Assembly: GCA_012514415.1 (NCBI GenBank) | Contig: JAAZAH010000061.1 | Coordinates: forward strand, 1-16,141 | Source: Sandaracinaceae bacterium | GTDB lineage: Bacteria; Myxococcota_A; Polyangia; Polyangiales; Houyiibacteriaceae | Length of the DNA: 16,141 nt | Reading direction: 5' to 3' | Part shown: positions 1 to 7,625 of the stretch, one piece after another | Layout: each line of letters begins with the position of its first letter | How positions within the stretch are numbered: the stretch's first letter is position 1 | Program-made: the position numbers and the translations under genes | The notes under the pieces: model-generated | Databases searched by the model: none | Told to the model about the DNA's origin: nothing | Seen by the model: the letters and a program-made list of their open reading frames with translations, nothing else

Positions 1-209
1 CCGCGACCCTCGCCGTCGGTGCCGCGCTGGCGATGCGCACGATCTTCGAGCCGCCGCTCCCGCTCCCTCTCGAGGACGAATCGCAGGCGGTGATGACGAT
101 GCTTGGCGCCGGCCTTGCAACGGGGCTCATCGCTCCGCTCATTTTCGAGCTGATGCGGCGGATCGAAGCGCTCTACGCACGGCGTGAGGAAGGAGGCGCG
201 CTCGCATGA
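1..209 (+). CDS. mreD: Rod shape-determining protein MreD, C-terminal part (5' end outside window)
   Basis: The frame is open from the left edge (first complete codon at base 3) to the TGA at 207-209 and gives the last 68 residues. They contain a hydrophobic helix (around GAGLATGLIAPLIFELM) followed by a basic/acidic cytoplasmic tail (RRIEALYARREE), as at the end of MreD. MreD is a small polytopic inner-membrane protein that works with MreB and MreC to guide lateral wall synthesis. The main support is context: the TGA overlaps the ATG of the PBP2 gene as ATGA, followed directly by rodA, which is the usual mreBCD-mrdA-rodA order. The fragment alone carries no unique motif, so the name rests on position plus the terminal helix. 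Confidence 0.72.
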   Translation, partial: ATLAVGAALAMRTIFEPPLPLPLEDESQAVMTMLGAGLATGLIAPLIFELMRRIEALYARREEGGALA

Positions 210-2092
210 ACCTCCTTTCGCATCGTCGCGAGCTCGGCGAGTTCAAGAAGCGCTACAAATGGATGGCGCTTTTTGCGATCGCTTGTTTTAGCGTACTTTT
301 TCTGATGCTCGTCAAGCTCCAGCTCGTCGAGAGGGAGCATTGGGCGAGCATGGCGCGTGCGAACATTACGAAGACGGTGACACTCCCGCCGACGCGCGGC
401 ATTCTCCGCGACGCGCGGGGAAGGGTGATTGCCTCGAACCGACCGAGCTACGAAGTCTACATCACGCCTCAACTCATCCGGCCCCAAGACATTGATCTGT
501 TCAGCTCGCTGATGGAGTTCACGGAGGCTGAACGCGAGGCGTTCATCGCTCGGCTGGAGGCCGTCCCTGCGTATCGGCGGACGCATCAGATCCAGATGTT
601 CACCGATGTGAGTCGCGATCAGGTCGCCTCGCTCGAGACGCATCACGACGATCTCCCCGGCGTTGATGTGGTGGCGCGTCCAGTGCGGCATTATCCCTAT
701 GGCTCACTCGGCGCACACGCGATCGGCTATCTCAACGAGGTGAGCGCCGAGGATCTCGAGCGCTATAAGGACCAAGGTTTTCGCCCTGGTCAGCGGATCG
801 GACGCTCGGGCATCGAGCAGAGCCTCGAATCGATCCTTCGGGGGCAGCCGGGATATCGGAGGAGTGTCGTCGATGCGCGAGGGCGGCGGCAAGAGGATCA
901 TGAGAGTGTCTCGGATATCGTCCCCGAAGACGTGCGACCCGTGCCGGGGCGTGACGCAGTGCTCACGCTCGACATGGAGCTCATGCGTTCGATCCATCGG
1001 GCGTTTCGAGGGCATCCTAGCGGAGCCGCCGTCGTCGTTGACGTCCACACCGGGAAAATCCGCGCGCTCTACTCCAAGCCCTCGTACGATCTAAACATGA
1101 GGAGCGGGCGTCTCCCTCACGATGTCTATCAGGAGATGCTCGAAAACCCCTTTCGTCCACTCATCGACAAGACGATCTACGAAAGCTATTTCCCGGGCTC
1201 GACGTTCAAACCATTTTCCTCGCTCGCCGCGCTTCGTGACGGCGAGATCGAGCCTTCGACGCGCTTCACGTGCAAAGGCGCCTACCATATTGGTCGTCAG
1301 CGCATGCGGTGCACCTCGGCCCACGGCGAGGTCGACGCCCGCACGGCGTTGATTCGCTCTTGCAACGTCTATTTCTATCGGATCGCGGAGATGATCGGTC
1401 TCGAGAACATCGACCGCGTGGCGCGTGAATTCGGCCTCGGCGCTCGGACGGGGATCGGCATCAACAGTGAGTCCGCGGGCTTCCTCGCGACGCGTAAGTG
1501 GTACGAGGAAAAGTTTGGACGCTTCCGCATCGGCTATACGCTCAATACCGCGATCGGTCAGGGAAATACGCGCGTCACGCTCCTTCAGCTCGCGCTTTCC
1601 TATGCGGCGATCGCCAACGGCGGAACGCTCTACGCGCCTCAGCTTATCGAGCGGATCGAAGCGCCGGATGGGACGGCGATCGAGGAGCCGGCGCCCCAAG
1701 TGGCCCGAAAGCTCGACTTCGATCCCGAGCACATCAAGCTCATCCAAGAGGCGATGCGCGGTGTCGTCAACCGCGAGGGCGGGACGGCGTATGATGCGCG
1801 CATTCCTGGAGGCGTCATCGTCGCAGGAAAGACCGGGACGGCTGAGGTGATCACCTCGCGCGAGCACCGCGAGCGCATCTCGGACGAAGTGGACGAGCGG
1901 CTTCGCCGATATCTTACGCGCTCACATGGATGGTTCGGTGGCTTCGCGCCGGCAGACGATCCGGAGGTCGCGATCATCGTCCTCGTCGAGCACGGCGGCG
2001 CGGGTGGGCGGACCGCCGCACCCATCGCGACGCAGGTCCTCGAAGAATATCTTGGGAGCCGCGATCTCGCGCTCGCGCAGAGGAGGAACTGA
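206..2092 (+). CDS. mrdA: Penicillin-binding protein 2 (transpeptidase of the elongasome)
   Basis: This 628-residue class B PBP cross-links peptidoglycan during side-wall elongation in the periplasm, working with RodA. It has a short cytoplasmic N-terminus and one membrane anchor at about residues 19-40. A PBP dimerisation/pedestal region follows (about 60-240, including TRGILRDARG), then the transpeptidase domain. All three active-site motifs are present: STFK with nucleophile Ser332, SCN at 385-387, and KTGT at 542-545. Length is normal for PBP2. The ATG at 206 is preceded by AGGAGG nine bases upstream and overlaps the mreD stop, implying coupled translation. rodA starts two bases after its stop codon. 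FtsI is the other class B paralogue, but adjacency to mreD and rodA favours PBP2. Confidence 0.97.
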   Translation: MNLLSHRRELGEFKKRYKWMALFAIACFSVLFLMLVKLQLVEREHWASMARANITKTVTLPPTRGILRDARGRVIASNRPSYEVYITPQLIRPQDIDLFSSLMEFTEAEREAFIARLEAVPAYRRTHQIQMFTDVSRDQVASLETHHDDLPGVDVVARPVRHYPYGSLGAHAIGYLNEVSAEDLERYKDQGFRPGQRIGRSGIEQSLESILRGQPGYRRSVVDARGRRQEDHESVSDIVPEDVRPVPGRDAVLTLDMELMRSIHRAFRGHPSGAAVVVDVHTGKIRALYSKPSYDLNMRSGRLPHDVYQEMLENPFRPLIDKTIYESYFPGSTFKPFSSLAALRDGEIEPSTRFTCKGAYHIGRQRMRCTSAHGEVDARTALIRSCNVYFYRIAEMIGLENIDRVAREFGLGARTGIGINSESAGFLATRKWYEEKFGRFRIGYTLNTAIGQGNTRVTLLQLALSYAAIANGGTLYAPQLIERIEAPDGTAIEEPAPQVARKLDFDPEHIKLIQEAMRGVVNREGGTAYDARIPGGVIVAGKTGTAEVITSREHRERISDEVDERLRRYLTRSHGWFGGFAPADDPEVAIIVLVEHGGAGGRTAAPIATQVLEEYLGSRDLALAQRRN

Positions 2093-2093
2093 G

Positions 2094-3206
2094 ATGGCCC
2101 TCGTCCGTTCCCTTCGCGATCAATTCGATTGGGCGCTCTTTTTTGCCGTGAGCGCGCTCACAATACTCGGGGTCATCAATCTTTATAGCGCGACCAGTCA
2201 GCATCCGACGCTCTCCGGGCTCTACATCTCACAGATTTATAAGCTCGCGATGGGCGCCGCCATTGCCGCATTTGCAGTCGCCATCGATTACCGGCATTTC
2301 GAGCGGAACGCGTGGTCGATCTACGTCGGCGGCATCGTCCTCTTAATCATCGTCTTCATGGTGGGCACAACGACGCGCGGCTCGGTGCGGTGGATTCACT
2401 TTGGGAGCTTCACGCTTCAGCCGAGCGAGCTGGTGAAGATCTCCCTCATCATCGCGCTTGCGAAATACCTACACAACGACCCGAAGAGCGGCGGGCGAAC
2501 CCTCAAAGATTTGGTGCCCCCGGGACTTATCCTCGCGCTCCCGATGACGCTCATCGTGCTTCAGCCCGATCTCGGGACGGCGCTGATCTGTGCGGCGATC
2601 TTTGGAAGCATCATGGTGCTCACCAACCTCAAGCTGCGCTCGCTCATCACGCTTGCGCTGAGCTTTATCGCCGCCATTCCCTTCGCTTGGGAATACCTGA
2701 TGCGCGATTATCAAAAGGAGCGTGTGTTGGCGCTCATCGCACGCTGGTCGGGCGATACCAGCAATATCCTCGACACCGGCTGGCATGCACACCAAAGCGT
2801 CATCGCCATCGGGAGCGGCGGCGTGACGGGCAAGGGGTTCATGCGAGGGACGCAGAGCCAATTTGGATTCGTCCCCGACCAGCACTCGGATTTTCCTTTC
2901 GCCGTTTGGTCCGAAGAATTCGGCTTCCTTGGCTCGGTGCTCTTACTCGGGCTTTATCTCTTCATCGTGCTTTGGGGCCTGCGCATCGCCTCTCAGGCCA
3001 AGGATCGCTTCGGCGCGGTGATGGCGGTCGGTGTCACGGCGATGATCTTCTGGCAGGCGGTGATTAACCTCGCGATGGTGATGGGGCTTCTTCCCGTCGT
3101 GGGCATGACGCTCCCGTTATTTTCGTACGGAGGGTCAAGCATGCTCTCGACGATGATCGGTCTTGGCCTTTTGATGAACGTATCGATGCGCCGCTTCTCG
3201 TTCTAA
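2094..3206 (+). CDS. rodA: Peptidoglycan glycosyltransferase RodA (SEDS family)
   Basis: The product polymerises lipid II into glycan strands in the inner membrane as the partner of PBP2. The 370-residue protein is highly hydrophobic with roughly ten membrane segments. SEDS hallmarks are visible: LQPSELVK (108-115), LQPDLGTAL (156-164), the extracellular-loop PDQHSDFPF (261-269) containing the conserved Asp266, and the terminal GMTLPLFSYGGSSM (337-350). The chosen ATG at 2094 has GAGGAGG seven bases upstream and lies one base after the mrdA TGA. The frame is open further upstream inside mrdA, but that would add a non-homologous basic extension. It is the last gene of the plus-strand Rod operon; the next gene is convergent. 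The FtsW paralogue is less likely given the mrdA partner. Confidence 0.96.
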   Translation: MALVRSLRDQFDWALFFAVSALTILGVINLYSATSQHPTLSGLYISQIYKLAMGAAIAAFAVAIDYRHFERNAWSIYVGGIVLLIIVFMVGTTTRGSVRWIHFGSFTLQPSELVKISLIIALAKYLHNDPKSGGRTLKDLVPPGLILALPMTLIVLQPDLGTALICAAIFGSIMVLTNLKLRSLITLALSFIAAIPFAWEYLMRDYQKERVLALIARWSGDTSNILDTGWHAHQSVIAIGSGGVTGKGFMRGTQSQFGFVPDQHSDFPFAVWSEEFGFLGSVLLLGLYLFIVLWGLRIASQAKDRFGAVMAVGVTAMIFWQAVINLAMVMGLLPVVGMTLPLFSYGGSSMLSTMIGLGLLMNVSMRRFSF

Positions 3207-3259
3207 GCGGTCGGCCATCGCCGCATCGATTCCCGAGGCTTCTCAGTCGGCGTTTTGGA

Positions 3260-3277
3260 GCGAGACGGCCGCCTCGC
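3260..3277. terminator. Possible stem-loop between convergent rodA and DUF721 gene
   Basis: The segment GCGAG-A-CGGCCG-C-CTCGC is an 18-base inverted repeat with a single mismatched pair, lying in the 127-base gap between the two convergent 3' ends. Its position would suit a bidirectional terminator. There is no T-run on either side and the centre leaves almost no loop, so it does not look like a standard intrinsic terminator. The rest of the 3207-3333 gap shows nothing recognisable. Confidence 0.25.
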
Positions 3278-3333
3278 GCCCGGTTCGTATCGACCCCAAT
3301 CGCGCGGCGCGTGAAGAGGAGGGCGCGAAGCGC

Positions 3334-3837
3334 TTATGGCGCATCAGGCGTGTCGCCGTCACCTTTTTTCGAAGCATCCCGCCCTACGGCGGCGTGGTAT
3401 GCGGCGAGGAAGGCCTCGCGCGCTCGTTCATCTCGGATGCGCGCGATCTGCACGGCGAGCGCAGCGTCCGAGATCTCGGCTTTGGGCGCCTTGTATTCGA
3501 TCCGCGCAGGAGGGGCGGGGCGCTTGGGGACGGGCCCTACGCGAAAGCTCAGCGCGCGGACCGGCAGCGCCGCGTCGACAGAGCGGATCTTTGCGAGGAT
3601 CGATGGCGCCATCATGTTGAGCTCGTGTGCCCAGGCGCTCGAAGCGACGTCGATGTAAAGTGTGTCGCGAACGATACGAGAGGGGTGCGCATTCTTTTTG
3701 ATGCGTTCGCTGAGCGCGAGCTCGAACGCTCGATGTGCGCGCACCTCGAGGTAGCCCGATTTGGACGGGTAGACCTTTTCGAGGAGCTCGCCGAGCTTCG
3801 CGGGCCCGCCAGCTCGCAGGGATCGCCTTTGACTCAA
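3334..3837 (-). CDS. DUF721/DciA-like protein
   Basis: A 167-residue soluble protein. Residues about 12-100 match the DUF721 (DciA) pattern: an N-terminal helical stretch (LGELLEKVYP), then RIVRDTLYIDVASSAWAHEL followed by a helix ending in LAKIR. DciA proteins interact with the replicative helicase DnaB and bind nucleic acid; whether this member does so is inferred from family only. The C-terminal third is Pro/Lys-rich and looks disordered. The start is TTG at 3837, overlapping the upstream gene's stop as TTGA. GGAG lies six bases upstream, and no other start with a ribosome site fits as well. It is the last gene of the five-gene minus-strand unit, which otherwise looks metabolic, so its placement there is unexplained. 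Confidence 0.75.
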   Translation of the reverse strand: MSQRRSLRAGGPAKLGELLEKVYPSKSGYLEVRAHRAFELALSERIKKNAHPSRIVRDTLYIDVASSAWAHELNMMAPSILAKIRSVDAALPVRALSFRVGPVPKRPAPPARIEYKAPKAEISDAALAVQIARIRDERAREAFLAAYHAAVGRDASKKGDGDTPDAP

Positions 3838-4985
3838 AATACGCTCCGATAAAGGAAAAGAAGATCGTTCTCGGTCGCTGGGCGTGGACTATTCGAGTGC
3901 GCTTCGTCCTCGATCGCGAGGGCTGCGAGGGCCGGAAGCTCGCCTTCGGGAACGGAGAGATCGCGGAGCGTCTCTTCGAGCCCGATGCGTTTGAGAAGGC
4001 CTCGAATGGCGCCCGGCGCCTCGAAGGCGAGCGCTTCTTCATCATGCGCATTGACCCCGAGGATCTTGGCGATGCGGGCGAGTTTAGCCGGCACCACCAT
4101 GCGGTTGAAGTCGATGACGGCGGGGAGGCAGATTGCGCTTACAAGCCCCGAATCGACCTCAAAACGCGCGCTGACGGCCCGAGCAAGAGAGGCGGTTACG
4201 CCGAGGCCTTTCTCCGACGCGACGCCGCTCATCATCGCCGCTTCGAGGAGCTTCTCACGCGCTTCGAGGTTCTCACTGTCTTGGGCGGCCTCTTCGAGAT
4301 TTCGAAGGATCAGCTCGATTGCTTGGAGCGCGATCGCTTCGGCCATCGGATGGTTGCCGAGCGCACAATACGCCTCGATGGAGCGCGCCAAAGAGCCCAC
4401 CCCCTCAAGGGCGGTCTGGCGCGGCGGTTGGTGGCGCGTGAGCTCGGGATCGAGAAGGACGACATCCGGGAGAAGCGGCCTCGCGCTGAACTTCGCTCGG
4501 CGGTTCTCGGCTTCGAGCGTGACGCTCGCCCCTATGCTCACCGCGCTTGCCGCGCCCGCTGTTGTTGGGATGGCGATCATCGGTGGAAGCTGCCCTTGAA
4601 TGCCTGTCTCGCCCTCCGACGAGGCCTCGTATCGGGCGAGCGGAGGAGCGTGCACGGCGAGGAGCCGGACGATTTTCGCGGCGTCGACGGGCCCGCCTCC
4701 GCCGATCCCAATGAGCACGTCGGAGCCCGAGCCTTGATATTCGTCCAAGGCTTCGAAGACCTCGGTCTCAAGGGGATGCACGCTTGAGGCATCATAGACC
4801 GTGGCCCCAACGCCCGATTTTTCGAGTGAACGCACGAGCTTTTCGAGGAATCCAGCGCGTCGAACGCTCGGATCGCTCACGATGAGCGCAGCCTTTCCGC
4901 CAAGGCGTTCCGCCTCCTCGCCAATCTTTTCTGCGGCGCCCGCCCCAGAGAAGATGGTCGTGGGAAAGGACCATTTCGAGATCAT
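3834..4985 (-). CDS. Iron-containing alcohol dehydrogenase family protein lacking all metal ligands (probable pseudoenzyme)
   Basis: A 383-residue protein of normal length for group III (iron-dependent) alcohol dehydrogenases, alignable without gaps to E. coli FucO through the core. The N-terminal Rossmann-like half keeps a GIGGGGPVDAAK loop (93-104; the usual Ser is Gly98, Asp101 is kept) and PTTAG (140-144). The usual continuation TGSE is changed to AASA (145-148). In the helical half the four FucO metal ligands Asp196, His200, His263 and His277 correspond here to Gly197, Arg201, Ala265 and Ser279, and the neighbouring conserved His267 is Arg269. Surrounding framework such as SIEAY, LPAVIDFN and the C-terminal PRPATENDL remains. 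The frame is intact and coupled by ATGA overlap to the gene upstream. I infer loss of metal-dependent hydride transfer and a possible binding or regulatory role. Confidence 0.85.
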   Translation of the reverse strand: MISKWSFPTTIFSGAGAAEKIGEEAERLGGKAALIVSDPSVRRAGFLEKLVRSLEKSGVGATVYDASSVHPLETEVFEALDEYQGSGSDVLIGIGGGGPVDAAKIVRLLAVHAPPLARYEASSEGETGIQGQLPPMIAIPTTAGAASAVSIGASVTLEAENRRAKFSARPLLPDVVLLDPELTRHQPPRQTALEGVGSLARSIEAYCALGNHPMAEAIALQAIELILRNLEEAAQDSENLEAREKLLEAAMMSGVASEKGLGVTASLARAVSARFEVDSGLVSAICLPAVIDFNRMVVPAKLARIAKILGVNAHDEEALAFEAPGAIRGLLKRIGLEETLRDLSVPEGELPALAALAIEDEAHSNSPRPATENDLLFLYRSVF

Positions 4986-5923
4986 CGCTTCACGATTCCT
5001 ACGCCGCGAGTCGCGAGAATGCGCTCAATGGCTTCGGCTGGAGCATAATCGCCACCGAAGGTCTTCGCGAGGGCTTCGCAGATGGGCGCGTGGATGCCAT
5101 GTTTGCGCGCATGTTCCGCGAGGCGCTCGGCCATCGAGATCGATTCGAGGTGTGCACCGGCGTTTTTTGCGGCGAGCGATTTTGAATGTCCGAGCGCAAG
5201 TTCTCTTCCAAAACGCCACTCAGGCCGATTGTCGCCGGCGACGACTGCCACGAGATCGGCGAAGCCGGCAAGCCCGAACAGCGTCCGCGGCCGCCCTCCA
5301 AGCGATTCGACAAGGAGGGCGCCTTCTTCCATTCCGCGCGCGCTCAGATAGGCTTGGCCGCCCGGGCCGATGCCGAGCGCCGTCGCCATGCCAAGCGCGA
5401 CCGAGAGCACGCCGACGACCGCGCTCGCGATCTCCACACCGCGGATATCCTCGGTTCCCTCGATTCGAAGACGCGCTCCGCCAATGCTCAGTCGCACCGC
5501 GTCGACGATTTCGGGAAAACGCGTCCCGACGATGGCGCTACTCTCACTGCGCTTCGCGAGCTCTTCGGCAACGAGCGGACCGGCGAGCGCGCCGACCCGG
5601 CGGCACGGTGTCTCGGTCCGAAGCACTTCCGAGAGCGTCATCAGGCCTGGCCCGGGAAGGCCCCGGCTCACATGGACCAGTCGATGCCTCCCATCGAGGG
5701 CGGGGGCGAGCTTTTCGGCGATTGTCCGCACATGGGGCGAAGGGATCGCGACGTAGATCAGCGTCGTTTCGCTCAGCTCAGAGAAGGAGTGGACGAGCCG
5801 GACGCCCTCGATTGCAATGGTTTCTCTTCGCGACCAAACGCGAACTTCGCAGTCGTTTTCGAGAGCCGCTCGCGCAATCGCGAGGCCGAAGCCACCCGCG
5901 CCAATGATGCCGATTTTTTTCAT
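4982..5923 (-). CDS. GpsA-like protein (glycerol-3-phosphate dehydrogenase family), catalytic residues lost
   Basis: A 313-residue protein with the two-domain GpsA layout. The N-terminal Rossmann fold has GAGGFG at 8-13 (GxGxxG). AGPLVAEELA (114-123) matches the family GPsfAxE block. The C-terminal helical domain runs from DIRGVEIASA (159-168) and aligns ungapped with E. coli GpsA. NAD-dependent GpsA makes sn-glycerol 3-phosphate for phospholipids, but the key residues differ. The conserved Lys of the KGL motif is Arg87, the catalytic Lys-Asn pair is Val170-Gly171, and the phosphate-site Arg-Asn of SRN is Pro-Glu (234-235). A conserved Thr is Val227; Asp223 is kept. GGAGG lies seven bases before the ATG, which overlaps the acyltransferase stop. 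It probably cannot act as a normal dehydrogenase; a ligand-sensing or partner role is inference. Confidence 0.83.
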   Translation of the reverse strand: MKKIGIIGAGGFGLAIARAALENDCEVRVWSRRETIAIEGVRLVHSFSELSETTLIYVAIPSPHVRTIAEKLAPALDGRHRLVHVSRGLPGPGLMTLSEVLRTETPCRRVGALAGPLVAEELAKRSESSAIVGTRFPEIVDAVRLSIGGARLRIEGTEDIRGVEIASAVVGVLSVALGMATALGIGPGGQAYLSARGMEEGALLVESLGGRPRTLFGLAGFADLVAVVAGDNRPEWRFGRELALGHSKSLAAKNAGAHLESISMAERLAEHARKHGIHAPICEALAKTFGGDYAPAEAIERILATRGVGIVKR

Positions 5924-7623
5924 CGCGCAGCCTCCATCGCGTGGATCTCGAGCGCGGCGTCTGCCGTCTCCTCGGTCGCGAGGAGCTCGGCGAACGGCAC
6001 AAGACGGTTCTGGTAGTAGAGCAGCAGGGGCGGATCGTCGATCACCACCTTCCCCCGATCGACACGAGCCGCCGGGTTTTTATGGTAGCCGCTCCAGAGC
6101 TCGATGGCCCGAGTGAGGATGCGCTCGGGCGTTTCGGAGCGGATGAAACCGTTCACTCGAGTCTCTCCGCGGTGCATCGCCGAGACAAGGCGATCGCGTG
6201 CTTCAGCGATCTCCTCTGTGATGAGGCTCACGGGGAAGGAGAGCTCGCCCCGGAGGCGCATTCGTCCGTAGAGATCGTGATTCGGGCTCTCCAAGACGAG
6301 ACGACGAAAGAGAATATGCGCGACGAGCTGCGTCGTCATGATCACCGTTTCACGGCGATAGCGCTCGACGAGATATTCGCCGAGATCGAGCGTATAGGCG
6401 CGATCGCGAAGCGGATCCTCTACCGGCCGGCCATCCCGAAAGGTATAGCTCTTTGGATCGAGGATGCCGCCCCCCGGCGCAAGCGAGCGCCCCTCTTCGT
6501 CCACGGGATTGCAGAAGGGATCGATCGGATCGCTGAACCGCACAACGCAGGCCGAATGGAGGCGGAGGAGCTTTCGAAAGAACGCGGCCCAGCGCTCGAT
6601 CTGCGAAAATTCATCGTCTTCAATGATATAGCGCGCCTGTCCGCTCTCTTTGAGCCAGTCTTCGATGAGCGTTTCGGCCTCGAGGACAAGCTCGTAGTTG
6701 ATGGTCGTGGGGACGAGGAAAATAGGCCGCTCGACGCCACGCGCATAGTTGCGCGAAAAGGCTTGGACGACCGAGCCGAGGAGGCCGAGCTTGAGCCGCT
6801 GCTCGATCATTCCGGATCGACTCCGCGTCCCCCCGGGAAAGAAGAGGCTGTGGTAGTTCCGTTCGATCATCACCTGTGAGTAGGCCTTCAGCACGGATTT
6901 ATACGCGCGTACCTGGATGCGGCGATCGACCCGATACGCCCCAAGGTTGTGCATGAAGAAGCTGATGATCGGGTTGGAGAAGAGGTTCTTTCCGGCGCCA
7001 TAAACCACGGGCGAAAGCTTCACGCGATCGATGGCATGGGCGAGAAGGATCGAGTCGAGGTTCGAGCTATGCGTCGGGACGTAAACGAGCGTGCCGATGC
7101 GCTCGAGTTTTCTTAGTTTATCGGTGGCGCCCTCGATGGTGAGCAGCCTTTGGCTGGCCGAGGGGCCACTCCCAAAGAGTTCGGATGGAAGGCTCGAGGG
7201 CTGCATCAGTCCAGTAAGGAGGCGCGGCGCGATCGTGCTTCCAAACTTGAAGACGCGTTCGTCGAAATTCCCCGCGACATCCCGCGCCATATGCTCGAGC
7301 ATCATGTCGAGTGCGCGCCTCTTCTCGTGATCGCTCATGCGGCCGATGCGCCGGACGAGATTCCGAAAGAAGGGGAGGTTTTCGCGTGCTTCGAGATCGT
7401 CTTGCGCCTCAAGTCGGCGGATCTCGTGGAAGGCGGCATCGTTCAGGATGTATTCGAGATCGGCACTCTCTCCCCCCACCTCGTCGGCGACCCTTCGGGT
7501 GACGGTAGCGACGATATCATCGCGCTCCTCGTTAAAAGTGAAGATCGCGGGTGCACCCAGCTGGGGCACGGGATGGAGAAAGCTCGGAAGGCGCAATGGC
7601 CTCTCGCTCAAGAAACGGAACAT
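5920..7623 (-). CDS. plsB: Glycerol-3-phosphate O-acyltransferase (PlsB-like)
   Basis: A 567-residue acyltransferase of the PlsB/GPAT group that transfers an acyl chain to glycerol 3-phosphate, the first step to phosphatidic acid, at the inner membrane. Motifs in order: THSSNLD with His185 and Asp190 (HX4D catalytic pair), a block II region NLGAYRVDRR (226-235), FPGGTRSRSG (262-271; block III, phosphate binding), and FLVPTTINYE (302-311; block IV). A long N-terminal domain and a C-terminal helical region follow the GPAT pattern. It is shorter than E. coli PlsB (807 residues), a size I believe is common in deltaproteobacteria. The ATG has GAGGGGG seven bases upstream and lies two bases after the ligase stop. 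Its neighbours downstream are the GpsA-like and ADH-like genes. A lysophosphatidate acyltransferase is a less likely alternative. Confidence 0.87.
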   Translation of the reverse strand: MFRFLSERPLRLPSFLHPVPQLGAPAIFTFNEERDDIVATVTRRVADEVGGESADLEYILNDAAFHEIRRLEAQDDLEARENLPFFRNLVRRIGRMSDHEKRRALDMMLEHMARDVAGNFDERVFKFGSTIAPRLLTGLMQPSSLPSELFGSGPSASQRLLTIEGATDKLRKLERIGTLVYVPTHSSNLDSILLAHAIDRVKLSPVVYGAGKNLFSNPIISFFMHNLGAYRVDRRIQVRAYKSVLKAYSQVMIERNYHSLFFPGGTRSRSGMIEQRLKLGLLGSVVQAFSRNYARGVERPIFLVPTTINYELVLEAETLIEDWLKESGQARYIIEDDEFSQIERWAAFFRKLLRLHSACVVRFSDPIDPFCNPVDEEGRSLAPGGGILDPKSYTFRDGRPVEDPLRDRAYTLDLGEYLVERYRRETVIMTTQLVAHILFRRLVLESPNHDLYGRMRLRGELSFPVSLITEEIAEARDRLVSAMHRGETRVNGFIRSETPERILTRAIELWSGYHKNPAARVDRGKVVIDDPPLLLYYQNRLVPFAELLATEETADAALEIHAMEAAR

Positions 7624-7625
7624 GC

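Noticed and set aside
3735..4787. Long plus-strand open frame (about 350 codons) opposite the ADH-like gene
   Set aside because: It has no ribosome site or motifs and lies wholly antisense to a frame with clear family similarity. Long antisense frames are expected with GC-rich third positions.
3834..4985. sn-glycerol-1-phosphate dehydrogenase (archaeal-type lipid synthesis), suggested by the lipid neighbours
   Set aside because: That family also needs Asp/His metal ligands, which are absent, and the sequence follows FucO-type alcohol dehydrogenases more closely.
4801..5907. Long plus-strand open frame opposite the GpsA-like gene
   Set aside because: Arg/Ser-rich composition without any recognisable domain; the minus-strand gene explains the coding signal.
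4982..5923. Calling the GpsA-like gene a pseudogene
   Set aside because: The frame is intact, has a good ribosome site and is coupled on both sides; residue changes are specific to the active site rather than general decay.
5941..6879. Plus-strand open frame opposite the acyltransferase gene
   Set aside because: The opposite strand carries HX4D and the other GPAT motifs in order; this frame mirrors its codon bias.
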